The position numbers and the translations under genes were made by a program. Under the pieces are notes generated by a model. That model made no database searches. It saw nothing but the letters and a program-made list of their open reading frames with translations, and was not told the origin of the DNA. A stretch of DNA of 64,000 nt from Eleusine coracana subsp. coracana (Eukaryota > Streptophyta > Magnoliopsida > Poales > Poaceae): NCBI GenBank assembly GCA_032690845.1, contig CM064430.1, positions 48,085,882-48,149,881 of the forward strand. The letters are read 5' to 3'. Below, one piece after another: positions 47,478 through 58,769 of the stretch (position 1 is its first letter; each line of letters opens with the position of its first letter).

Positions 47478-47714
47478 TTGCAGCAGGGAAGCATGAGTTA
47501 TTCAGGAAAGGGGCAACATGATTATGGCCAGGGATTAATTAGTAACGTATCGAGCAGCGGTGATGTGCTACCGTTGGCTCCATGTCCATGGGGGAAATCT
47601 GAAACGAATGAGTTCTTGGTGACTCCACAGCATCACAGCTTTCTCAAAACAACAGCGTCAGTGCAATGGTTGCCACTGGAGGAGATACAACAGGCATCGA
47701 TCAGTATTACTTAA
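47478..47714 (+). CDS. Hypothetical 78-aa frame divergent from INDH
   Basis: An open frame (first ATG inside MQQGSMSYSGKG; ends QQASISIT) starts 140 bp upstream of the INDH start on the other strand. CCTGTTGCAG just before it could be a 3' splice site, so it might be a last exon or an upstream-transcript ORF. No domain is visible. Could be chance. Confidence 0.22.
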   Translation: MQQGSMSYSGKGQHDYGQGLISNVSSSGDVLPLAPCPWGKSETNEFLVTPQHHSFLKTTASVQWLPLEEIQQASISIT

Positions 47715-48416
47715 AGTGTTTAATTGTCTGGAATCTTATTTCTGCCGTGTTTGTTCATGTTTGATGAACTTTTCTGGTATGTGACATATGTGGTAATTTT
47801 GCTCGTTTCCTGATATAAGGAGATTCAGTTCTACATCTGTGCTGAAAGTCTGAAACATATTGGCACTGTCAAAATGTATGGGTTTCTTCTGGTTGTTCAA
47901 ACAAGGTGTATCATTCTGACAACTTAGTGATATCAGTGCTCAAATTTCATAACAAAAGCATTGAGACTGTATAAAAAAAATCCAATAAAGTTTAGGATTT
48001 TGTTATTAGTACATCAAGAATCAAGATTTGATTACTGCCACATCTGTTCAGGTGAGAAAGTATTTAGGTGCTGGGGTTTTATTTATCCAGTACAGCAGTT
48101 AGAATGTACATAATAAGCCAAACTTCAGATATATTAGTACCAATAGTTGTGCTACAAATAATAACAATGTGTGAGAAATAATAATGAACTGTACTACAAG
48201 AAAAACTACATAATAAGTACATACAGCCCCATTTTCTTATACTTTAATTTATGCCTTTTCATTTTATGTCTCCAAATTTTAACATTTTGAACTTTCAATA
48301 GTAGATTGATGATGAAGTTTTGGAAGAAAATGAAGTGGTATTCACATGCCTCCATTTGACCTGTCTTTACGTTCTTTTCTCTATAATACCTTGTAGATTC
48401 TGCTAGGATCCATGCT
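47715..48416. other. Spacer, no supported gene
   Basis: AT-rich, no frame or repeat assigned. Confidence 0.3.
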
Positions 48417-48859
48417 GTAGATAAATATCTAATCCCTGCTTTAGGTAAATACTGTCTGTTGTAGATAAATATCTAATCCCTGCTTAAACATCATAGTGCC
48501 ATCAATCATTTCACTCTAATAATAAGCACCTTATAATTCTAATTCTAATTTCAACTTATGAGACCTCTAATCCTACAATGTAAGCAATTTTAGGAAGTAT
48601 CAGAAACTATGTCTAATATGAGGTTTATACGATCCATGTTATAGATAAATATCTAGTCCCTGCTTTAGGTAAATACTTTCTGTTGTAGATAAATATATAA
48701 TCCCTGCTTGAACATCATTGTGTTATCAATTATTTCACTCTAATAATAAGCACCTTGTAATTCTAATTCTAATTTCAAGGAATGAGACCTCTAACCCTAC
48801 AATGTAAGCAATTTTAGGAAGTGAAGTATCAGAAAATAAGTCTAATATGAGGTTTATAC
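48417..48859. repeat. 214-bp tandem duplication
   Basis: Units at 48417 and 48631 begin GATCCATG.T.TAGATAAATA and share CACTCTAATAATAAGCACCTT and CAATGTAAGCAATTTTAGGA. Each contains an inner duplication of GTAGATAAATAT.TAATCCC. Confidence 0.88.
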
Positions 48860-49500
48860 AAGTAACTATTATTGGTAGCTGAGCTGCATAATTGCCTGTC
48901 ATATATCCTACCTGGCTAATATGTGTTTAGAGAAATCGTATTAAATGGCCACACATAGCACAGGACATGGGCTCATACTCTATAATTTTAGCATTGTTTT
49001 TGTTTTTTGTTTTAAAAGCCAATGCGTGATCAAAGACGGATAGAGTGTCTACGGATGTGAGTAACAAACGATATCTCATATTTCTTTCAACACAGTGATC
49101 GATATATTATATTACAAACACTCTGCTATTAAAATGAGATATCAAGGGGAGTATATATGCAATTTCAATATTGGTTGACCCAATAGGATTTGTTTTCCAA
49201 AAGGAAACTGCTTCCTTAGCAATGGGATTGTATTAGTTAGGTGAAACAAGTCAAAGGTGAATCTATTAGCTAGCTAGGTTAAGATACACTAAAGAAATAT
49301 GTAGCACAAGAAATGTAATAAAGGGATTCAATAACAACTGTTTAATTTGTCAGGAAGTAATGTATTCAGGGTGAATTTTACAGTCTCAAAGTCTAAGAGT
49401 AATTTTTTAAAAAGTATCCGAAACTATGTTTTTCATAGAGTTTTGTATCTGAAGAATTACGATGCTATCACAACAACAACAAAACGATACTATAGAGACA
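48860..49500. other. Spacer, AT-rich
   Basis: No gene or named repeat seen. Confidence 0.3.
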
Positions 49501-49539
49501 GTTAAAAATCTACTGTAGCATCAGACAGGCCGGTCTGCC

Positions 49540-49725
49540 GCTACGCCTCCATAGCTCAAAGTAGGTGTTTCTAGCGGCAGACTTTCTTAGAAGGAAACGA
49601 ACCGCCGCTGTAAATCTATTTCTCGCAGTACTACTGCCACCAATATTAGTGGCAATTGAAGTTTCTAACCACCGCTAAAGTGGACTTTAGTAGAGGTGGC
49701 TGGTAAAACCAACCGCTGCTTCTTA
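49540..49725. mobile_element. CACTA-like subterminal repeat fragment
   Basis: Short alternating motifs such as TCTAGCGGCAG, CCGCCGCTGTAAATC, CCACCGCTAAAGTGG and ACCAACCGCTGC are typical of subterminal regions of En/Spm (CACTA) elements of grasses. Neither a CACTA terminus nor a transposase was found, so this is a remnant or an internally deleted derivative extending an unknown distance. Confidence 0.45.
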
Positions 49726-50519
49726 TTTGATAACAAAAAACAACTGATATTCATTCCAGAAGTCAAACCAGCTTAAAACAATCATAGAATATTCACAGAT
49801 ATACCATTTCAGCATATTTAGAGACCAATATGTCATCACACAGTCACATATATCATCACACCAATCTGTTCGGAGCACTTCTAACAGCAGCAGAAGTCAG
49901 GTTTTCGTAAACACAGACAAGGCAACAAAGGCTAAACCAATCAATGGAGAGAGATAGGTCAGAATGGGCAACCAACCTGCATGGTAGCCGATTGCTTTGG
50001 TCTGTCACCTCGACGCGAGAGCTGGGAACGCAGGAATCAGAACCCTGCCTAGAAGCAAAGAAAGAAGAAGAAAAAAACTTGATCAGTCAGGGCAGAATCC
50101 ATCCATGGCAGGCAGGATGCACTCAAGCCCAATATGAGGCATGAGGGTTCAGAAAAATTGAAAGCGAACTGCTATCAAACACCCCAACCAAAAGGCACAC
50201 GAACCCGCCCAAACCAAAAGGCACATGAATTTGCAACGAACTGGTTTCATCGGAGCAACCATTACAGTAAGACAACGAGGTTGGGATCCATCTGGCGCTT
50301 ACTCACTAGATCTGATGAAAAAACTAACGAACCTCGGAGAGTGGGAACCTACCTTGTGCCACCGGAAGGAGGGCCACTTGCTCTATACACTCGGCGTTGA
50401 CGCAGTGTGTAGGAAGGGCCCGAGGGCGGCACGGCGGCGGGGCGTCGCCACTCGAGGCAGAAGGAACGGGACTACGCACGGGAGCCACTCGGTGCAGACT
50501 GCAGCGGCGGCGTCACGGC
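49726..50519. other. Spacer before hAT 2
   Basis: Frames at 49944-50557 show no domain. This may be the body of the CACTA-like derivative into which hAT 2 inserted. Confidence 0.25.
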
Positions 50520-50785
50520 TAAAGGTGTCCAAACGGGCCGGGCCTGGTGGGCCTTAAAAAAAACACGACACAAATCTGGTACGACATATTAAAATTAGGG
50601 CCTATGCCAGCACGGCCCTGTATACGGTACCGTGCCTAGGCCGAGAAGCCAGCCCGAAGGCTAGTCCGACACGATACGTTTAGCCATCGGGCCTGCAAGG
50701 CCTTATAAGACCAGGGGGCGGCACGGCCCACTTGGCATGGTTCACTTGGGATGGCCTGGAGCAACGGACGAAGCCGTGAAGGGCG

Positions 50786-50792
50786 TATAAAA
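50786..50792 (+). promoter_or_regulatory. TATA box of hAT element 2
   Basis: TATAAAA is positioned like the TATA box of element 1, downstream of the subterminal repeats and upstream of the transposase ATG at 51066. Confidence 0.5.
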
Positions 50793-51065
50793 ACGGCCAC
50801 CGGCCAAACCCTAGGCGGCCAAAGGTATTTTCCCCTTTGCGCCGTGGCGTCGCACTCACACCAGGTCACGTAGCTCGTCGCCTCTCACCGCCTCCGCCCA
50901 GATCCACGCCGGAATCGGCCAGCTCCGGTCGTCGGCAGCTAGCTGCGGGCACGTACGATAGTTGTTGTCCTCCTCTTCCATTCGTCCCACCGAGCAGCGT
51001 CCAAACCCTAGCTTCTGCTAACCCTACCTACTCGATCCGGCTAGATCCTGCCACTCCCGGTCACG

Positions 51066-53401
51066 ATGCCGTGTCGGCTGCCACCGGAGGTGTCGGAAGA
51101 GGCGCTACGGACCGCGCACAACATCCTGTTCGCGGCGAGGGGAGGCACACCATCGACGAGTACTTCGACGAGGGGAACGACTACGGCTCCAACGACGGGC
51201 ACGGCTACAGCTTCTCCGTCGACGGCTACGGCTTCTCCGTCGAACGGCGCTGCTGCGGCTTCTCTGTCGAGGGGAACGACTACGGCTTCTGACATGCCTC
51301 CTCGTATAGGCACGCCTCCGTCTTCCTCGACCCTCCATGTGATCGACATCCACTACAGCACACCGGTGGCAGACTCGAGCCCTGACACGCCAGCAACGCA
51401 ACGGCGAGTACCGCGAGCACCTCTTCGCACAAGCGAGGTAAAAAGAGTACATCAGAAGTGTGGAAGGATTTCACCCCCTTGTTCCGCGACGTCAATGGCA
51501 TGCAGGTCAGGTATGCTGGGGTATGTAACCATTACAAAGCTGAACTAGCTGCTCGATCTGGTGGTGACACTGGTCACTTGCTACGGCATCGTACAACTTG
51601 TTTGGCAAAGGCTGAACGCGCGCATAAAACTCAGACCTTGCTTCGCTATAACTCTGATGGTACTGTGCATCACTAGGAGTATTCTGCACAGGTTGCTCGT
51701 AATGAACTTTGTCGATTGATTGTTACTTTAGACCTTCCACTTGGTTTTGGTTGTTCTGATGCTTTTAAATACTACATTTAAGTTGCTCATAATCCTAGAT
51801 TTGATTCCGTTTCTCGCCAAACCACAACTAGGGACTTTCTAAAGGTTTACACTGAACATCGTGCTAAGCTTATAGAGTTCTTTGTGGATTTTGTTTCCTC
51901 TATAGCTATTACCTCTGACATTTGGTCTGGTAAAGCAAAGGAAGATTACTTTTGTGGGGTTGCTCATTTTGTTAATTTTGATTTTGTTTTGGAGAAGAGG
52001 GTTCTTGCTATGCGACTAATCAATGTGTCTCATTCTAGTGTTAATATTGCTGAGCGAATTGAAACTGTTATTAGTAAGTATGGTTTGATTGATAAAGTGT
52101 TTGCTATTACATTTGACAATGCATCTGCTAATGGCAATGTCATGTCCATTTTGACTCCAAAGTTGAATGGTTATGTTGGGTCTGTTTGTTTGCATTAAAG
52201 GTGTGCTTTTCATATTATCAATCTTATTGTTAAATCTGATTTGAAAAGGTTGAAACTTATTGTTGAGAATTTCAGATTTATAATTTCTTTTTTGAACTCT
52301 TCTAACCAACGTATTGCTGCATATAAGGGTTATTGCATTGCTTTGGGTGTTCGACCAAGAAAATTTTGCTTGAATATAGATGTTAAATGGAACTCAACTT
52401 TCTTGATGTTGAAGCATCTGCTTTCACATCAGAGCACAATTTCTAGTTTCATCAACACTCAATACTAGCAAGTTCACCAGTAAACTTTACTCACTCCTGA
52501 GGATTGGTATGTTGCTGATAAAGTAATTGATTTTCTTGAAAAATTTTATGAAACAACTTGTACTTTATCTGGTGTTTACTACCCCACTTCCAATCTTATT
52601 TTGCATCAACTTTTTGAAGTAGCTGGTCATTTGAAAGAGTATGAGAATAATAGGATGCTGAGGAATGTTATTGTCCCAATGAAAACTAAGTACTTGAAGT
52701 ACTAGAGGGACATTTCTCTACTGTATTCTTTTGTTTTTGTTCTGGATCCCAGAGGCAAGTTGAAAGGACTTATCAATGCTTTATATCTTCTTGGTAACCT
52801 AGCTGGTGTTGATTACTCTAACTATTTCAACACTGTTCATACTGAGATAACTAATGTATTTACCAAGTATGAGAACAGGTTTGGTGTTGCTCGACTACAG
52901 AGGCCAGCTCCACCGATAAGTACAGGTTAGAAAAGAACATCATGGGATAAGATCTTTACAGCTTCTGAGACTTCAGATTCTTCTCAAATGCATTGTTCAA
53001 CAATGCCTCAGGTATCTGAGTTATCCATGTACCTTGACAATGATACAATTTCTGTGCACAATGAACTTGATGTCTTGAATTGGTGGAATGTGCATAAACA
53101 AACTTATCTAGTCTTGTCTATCTTTGCTAAAGATGTTTTGACTATGCCAATGTCAACCTGCAGTTCAGAGTCTGTGTTTAGTCTTTCTGGCAGGTTACTT
53201 GAGGACAGACATCGACGCTTGACTAGTGAAATGGTGGAGGTGCTTACTTGCTTGAAGGATTGGCACCTGGGTGAAGACAGGGAGCACCACACCATGGAGA
53301 AGTATCATGTGGAGCTTGAGAAGATGTTTGCAAACCTGTACTTGGATGATGGTGCTGCTGCCAAGACCAATGCAGGTGTTGCTACTGCTGCTAGGACTTG
53401 A
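51066..53401 (+). pseudogene. hAT transposase of element 2, with seven stops and a frameshift
   Basis: The N-terminus starts at 51066 in one frame. The BED finger and the rest lie in the frame of 51458-53401, so there is a frameshift before about 51460. In-frame stops occur at 51674, 51779, 52196, 52466, about 52478, 52703 and 52928 (TAG and TAA). Domains parallel element 1: WKDFTPLF, AITSDIWSGKAKEDY, FDNASANGNVM, NWWNVHKQTYLVLSIFAKDV and SESVFSLSGRLLEDR. The second zinc-finger cysteine is Tyr here (CNHY instead of CNHC). It cannot encode an active transposase. Confidence 0.9.
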
Positions 53402-54171
53402 TCTTGTTTAGTGGTGTAATTTATTCTGTTTGTGTTGTTGTGAACTTGTAATCTGGTACATTGATATAGAGCTGGTTGTACTCTTTTTCCCCTTCAAGGC
53501 CGAGGGTTTTTAACAAGGCAGTCAGCTCTTTAAGCTAATTTATGTTTCCTTTGCCCAAAAAATTTGCTTGTCTGTGTTCTTGTATTTCTGTTGATATTTT
53601 TCTTTCAAACTCTGTTAAATTTTATCAAAATTAAGATATATACCATTTTTTTGCGCCTGAGTGGCCTTACGGCCAGGTGAGCCTTATAGGGCTGGCCCGG
53701 CACGGTTAGCCTATTGCGTGCCATGCTGAAGGCCATCAATTAGGCCTCAAGGCCGGCCCAGCATGGCACGAAATAAGCTATGGGCCGTGCTGGCCCTAAT
53801 TTAAACGGGTCAGGGCCTTTTAAGACTAGGGCCGTGCCGTGCCGTGTCGTCTGTTTGGACACCTCTAGTCACGGCTTGGAGGCCGGCCTGGGCTTGGCCT
53901 TTCGCCTTTAGATTCTCATAGGCCGCATGAAAACTTACAAGGCATACAATTGTTTTCAGAATTTTTTTACTAAAACCGGAAACAACAACTATCTATTAAT
54001 TGATTGATCTAAAAAAACTATCTATTAGTTAATGGGACGCCCAAATATAAATAACTGCAACATCTGGAGTTGCTATTTGTGAAGATTATATGGGTGTACT
54101 TTGAAAAAAGAGTGTGTAGGTGTCAATGCTTTCGAAGTATTTGCGAGTGTCTCAATCGTCGTTAGAGTTTT

Positions 54172-54802
54172 GGGTAAATTCCTTCAGTGCCACTGAAAAC
54201 TTTTCCAATCCCTTCAACGCCACCGTAAAAACTTTATTTTCGTTAGTGCCGGTCATCTTAAACTTTTTTCCCATCAATGCCACTGCCGTCAATTTTTCAT
54301 AAACTGAGCAAGAAAAAGACCATTTTACCCTTATCTTCAACCTCTCTCTTGTCTCTCTCTCTCTTCTATCTCCCGAGGAACCCAACCAGCAGCAGCGTGC
54401 GAGAGAACTGATGCCACCGGTCGCCCTCCCATCTGCCGCGCCACGAGGAAATGGCTGCCGCTTCCTCCTCCTCTCCTCCTCGCTCCCGCGTCCACGCGCG
54501 CTCCCTCTCCCGCCCTGCTGTTGCCTCTGCCCCCTCCCACATCTCCCCGTCCTCCGCTGTCCGCGCCTGCTCATTCTCCTCCACGCTCACAGCCGTTGTT
54601 GCTGTCTCGTGCCCGTCGCACTGTGCCCAGGGCCGAGCATCGCCGCTGCTGCTTCTGGCCCTGCCCTGTCATGCCCAGAACACCGCCGCTGCCTCTGAGG
54701 ATTCGGATTCGCCGTTATGCACACCCCCGGGATAGGCGGTCGGTCAAGCAACGAAGGTGGGAAGGGAGGCCGAAGGCGCACGGGGAGAGAATAGGAGGCC
54801 GG

Positions 54803-54841
<39 letters not shown>

Positions 54842-55036
54842 CTGGTTGGCTCAAGGTTGAAGACGAGGACAAAAGAGTCTTTTTGTTGCTGTGTTAAGTT
54901 TTTGTTGTTATAAAATAAACGGTAATGGCATTAACACGGAAAAAGTTTAAAAAGGCTGGCATTGATAGAATTAAAGTTTTTACGGTGGTATTCAAGGGAT
55001 CGGAAAAATTTTTAATGATACTGAAAGAATTAACCC
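54172..55036. mobile_element. MULE-like element with GC-rich cargo
   Basis: Long inverted ends of about 118 bp: GGGTAAATTCCTTCAGT at the left and GGGTTAATTCTTTCAGT at the right complement, both continuing with CCACCGTAAAAACTTTA. The 9-bp target duplication TAGAGTTTT is perfect (54163-54171 and 55037-55045). The centre is GC-rich with a Pro/Ser/Arg-rich open frame (54411-54735) and a (GA)17 tract (54805-54838). No transposase. Confidence 0.86.
54805..54838. repeat. (GA)17 microsatellite
   Basis: Uninterrupted GA dinucleotide tract inside the MULE. Confidence 0.9.
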
Positions 55037-55045
55037 TAGAGTTTT

Positions 55046-56775
55046 CCTAACCATGCCATTTCTCTTCCTCCTTTCTGCAGACATGCCACGTGCTGATCAT
55101 ATTTACTCACGTGTGATTTCACGCTGTCTCCTGTTGAACACCTGATTGCACGCGGAGGCTAACGTCTCATTGCACGCTGCAGCAGATGAACATCGTTGAA
55201 CCAGCAGCACGCACGATAGCCCAGCGACTGGCCTTGGGGCTTCAGCACTGGGCGTTGATGAACTCGCTGGAACGCACGATGTTGTGGGCTTCGGTAGTCG
55301 GCACTGCTGTCAGGCCTAAAAAAAAACGTACGTATGTTGGACATACAGGAGGAGTTCGTGACGAAAGCGTATGGTTTGAAGACTTTGTATGTACGATTTG
55401 CAGACGAAAGGAGTTTGTGACCGAAGCGTATGGCTACGGGACTTTGTATGTACGTTGTTGTCACATATTTACTCACTGTGTGATTGTGTTTTTTTTTTCT
55501 AGTCCGACTGGTAACTGAGTACGGGTGTACGGTAGAAAATTTGATGGGATGAACGTTTCAACTACAAATAATAAGGAGTATAAAGATATTCAAGATAAAG
55601 TTAATGTTATTGCTGATGAACTCATTATGTCGCTAATTTAAACAAATATATATACTCAAGATTGAATGTTTTCTAAACATTCATCTAATTAGTAAGTTTG
55701 TTTACATTATATATAAGAAAAGGACAAACGTATTTTGAAAAGTGGGTTGGCAGTTGTATGACCCACCAAGTTGACTCAACGATAATCATTTAATAGTGCT
55801 ACGCATTTGTTTTCCAAAAGATTCTAAAAAATTGTTTTTAAAAAAGAGCAAATAAAGTCATTTTGCGAGATGATATCAAAATATCTACAATCTATTAATT
55901 TAAGTGAGGTCGTTCACGTTATAAAAAATCTGCCGTACGTTTACAAAGTTAGAAATTGAATCCAAATCGGTTTCGTACATTTTATATCAAGCATCAAATT
56001 CAAAAAATCATAAATCCTTCATCCGAATATTAAATGAGGCAAACTCGGGCTCTATCTCATAGCCCTTGAAAAGTTCTATAACTTTTATATTCAATGTAAG
56101 TCAAGATTCTGCCGTTTTCATTTTCAAATTTATAATGCAAAAATATTTGTTCTGATTTGGACTCCTCTGTATAGGTCTCTGTGCGGGGCCATATCTTCTA
56201 CCTCCGGAGTCCAAATAATATAATCAACATATGTTCCGGAAAGGTTTCAATGAGATCTACAACTTTTGTGTTTTAATTTTTCTTATTAGAGCGTGTTTTC
56301 AAGTTCAAATTCGCGTCACAATACAATGTTGTTTCTATTCTGCGTGAGTTGATTTTCCCTATCGTATAAAGTTTTTTTAAAAATCTTTACGCACCGGGTC
56401 ACGACCTTGATTTTGCATGTGGACTTTATAGAAATCTAGTGGTGTCTTATAGACGTTATGAGCTTATGAGAATTCCTCTTTATATGACGAATTGGGTTTT
56501 ATATCGGTACTTCTCATATTTGAGCATTATTTTTAATATCGTTTCACTTAATTTTGCAACATAGCACTCAAACAATACTACATGTGGAAATTATTAACAT
56601 TAGAGATAAAAAAAGATATTTATGATAAAAATACGATGAAAAATAATAGAAAATTTGTTATTTATGACATATAAAATGGTACACTAAAAAGTACCAATAA
56701 TAATATAAATATGATTTTAATGTAAAAAATATCAACAATTATATTGTGTAAATAATTTATATATAAATTATAAAG
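55046..56775. other. AT-rich region, possibly a Helitron body
   Basis: No coding frame is supported. A direct repeat CGAAAG.AG...TTTGTGACCGAAGCGTATGG / GTGACGAAAGCGTATGG occurs around 55358-55430. The remainder is AT-rich up to the Helitron-like 3' end. Confidence 0.3.
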
Positions 56776-56823
56776 AGTGTTTTATTTTTTTAACCTGTAG
56801 CAATGCGTGGGTACTTTGCTAGT
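56776..56823 (+). mobile_element. Possible Helitron 3' terminus
   Basis: ACCTGTAGCAATGCGTGGGT can form the small GC hairpin typical of Helitrons and is followed by ACTTTG then CTAG-T (56819-56823). No Rep/helicase gene is present, so this would be a non-autonomous element. Confidence 0.5.
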
Positions 56824-56836
56824 ATAAATATAAACA

Positions 56837-57820
56837 GGTTCACATCCCCTAGAGTTGATCTTTTGACTCCACACTGGAGTTAAACCATCTGAGTTGTCTA
56901 TTCCTAACCCACATCCCTAATTACGTGATTTGTTGGTTTTGGAGGAAAATAACCAACTATACTCTATCGTTTTGGCTCAAAAATGAATTTGCTCCTTCAA
57001 AAAAGCACCGAACACAATAACACAAGTCTCCCTCCTCTTACGACAATGCCTATTCATTAGTCCAAAGAAACACAGGATATATATCAGGCACAAGTACTTT
57101 CAGTTATGGATAACGATGATCCGGATCCGACTGGAGATCCAAACACCAATCTAGAATCTACAACAGGTACTAATGTTTTTTTTTTCTTTTGGCTTGACAC
57201 CAATTTCAAATGTTGATGTTTGAGTTTATTGCAGATCAAAAAACCGATGCCGAGATAATTGTTGATAAAGAAACCAATCCAATTGCAGATGCAAGCACCA
57301 ATGTTGAGTGAATTGTTGTTCAAGAAGCCTACATTGATCCTGTATATCAGAAGCTGACGCTCATCCTGCAACAGAACCAAACAACGTCAGGGTTACTGTA
57401 AATTGGATGCCAAAATTAGATACGGAGTTCATCGAAATAGTAGGCCGCTGCACTCCATGGAAACAACAGTCTGTTGCGCTTGATGCACTCGGTAACGATT
57501 CCTTCCGCGGCTTGCCATATGCAGGATTCCTTATGCGAAATTTGTGCTAGACGGAATCAGCACCAGAGCTTGAGTGAAGTGGGAGGATTTCTGCAGTGGA
57601 AGCTATAGCGAGAGATATGAGTGGCTCTCTTCGCTTGTCTCGCTAGCCTCATGGCTGCTTATCCAAAATTCAGAAAGAGAGGAAATCTTCATGCGAACTG
57701 AAGGGCGAGCGCCGAGTGGTGACGTGACTTGGTTTAGGATGTGGGGGTTAATAGATGGATGTTGGATGATTTAATTTCATAGCATAGAGTCAAAAGGTCA
57801 ACTCTAGGGGATATGGACCC
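56837..57820. mobile_element. TIR-flanked element carrying a broken reading frame
   Basis: The left end GGTTCACATCCCCTAGAGTT and the right end complement GGGTCCATATCCCCTAGAGTT continue together for about 35 bp (GA.CTTTTGACTC). Inside is a short coding-like stretch (DNDDPDPTGDPNTNLES, then DQKTDAEIIVDKETNP) interrupted by stops. It is a non-autonomous DNA element, superfamily not assigned. Confidence 0.6.
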
Positions 57821-58090
57821 AAGGAGAGCTGGGAAAGAGAAATCATTGGGCCCTCCCGTAAACAGATGTCATCCACGTATGAGGAAACACAGATGAAAAT
57901 ATGGAAGATAGACGGCGAAGTGGAAGAGAGACGACGAAGCCCGCAAAAGCCGCAATCCACTTGAGCACGTGCGCCTCCCCGGTGGAGAGAGGAGCCCAGC
58001 AGGGCCTCACTGCATGCAAGAGGGAGAGAGATAGTTCTGGGCCCCTCATGCAAGTTTCTTTTTTTTATTGAGGTGTGAGGGAGAGATGTA

Positions 58091-58604
58091 CTTTCTCCGT
58101 GTCGGTAATGTAAGTATTTGAACATTTTTCTATTTGTGTCAAATTGTAAGCATTCCTAGGCGTGAGGTCCGCGCACATGGGTCTGCCATCGTGAATAAAG
58201 AAATGATGAAACGAATCTTCTGCCCGAACCTTATCTTCCTCTCTCGTCTTTTGAAGCTGCTCGCTTCTCCAGCGGGGTGTCTGCCCGCTTCCTCCGCCCC
58301 CGGCCGTCGCCGCGGCTGCTCCGGCCCTGGCCGCCGCCACGAGCTGCTCCGCCTCGACCTCGACCATGCCGCTACGAGCTGCTCCGTTCCCCAACGCCGC
58401 CGCGAGGCGCTCCGCCCCCGGACGCTGCCTCGAGCCACTCCGCCTCAACCTTGACCGCTGACGCGAGCTACTTTGCCTCCAGAAAGGGATATGAAGATAA
58501 GGTGTAGGTGGATCAAATTTAATGAGGGCACTATAGTCTTTTCTCTCCTTGACTAATTTTGCATCGGGCATCTAGAAATTCTTACATTTCTGGAACGGAG
58601 GGAG
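58091..58604. mobile_element. Stowaway-like element with GC-rich interior (514 bp)
   Basis: The left end CTTTCTCCGTGTCGGTAATG and the right end complement CTCCCTCCGTTCCAGAAATG are flanked by TA on both sides. Unlike usual AT-rich Stowaways, the centre (58250-58460) is rich in CCGCC/CGCC with open frames on both strands. Confidence 0.7.
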
Positions 58605-58769
58605 TAACCTATAGTCTTGTCTTGTATTGTCTTTAGTAGTTTATTTATTGAATTTTTTGTTGGCAAGATTTTTGTGTGATATTGAAGATCCGGTTTTCAC
58701 GTCACCAATAGGAAAGATCATTGCCATTCAAAGCAGAAATTGTGGCTCATCGATTTCTAGTTTATTTAA

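Larger units (their letters stand above)
50520..53867 (+). mobile_element. hAT DNA transposon 2 (3.35 kb) with perfect 8-bp duplication
   Basis: Ends TAAAGGTGTCCAAACGGGCC (left) and TAGAGGTGTCCAAACAG (right, complement) correspond to element 1. GTCACGGC flanks it at 50512-50519 and 53868-53875 without a mismatch. TATAAAA at 50786-50792 precedes the transposase frame. Subterminal GGCC-rich motifs match those of element 1. Confidence 0.93.

Noticed and set aside
48190..48205. GTACTACAAGAAAAAC, resembling a CACTA terminus
   Set aside because: First bases do not match CACTA and no matching inverse end was found.
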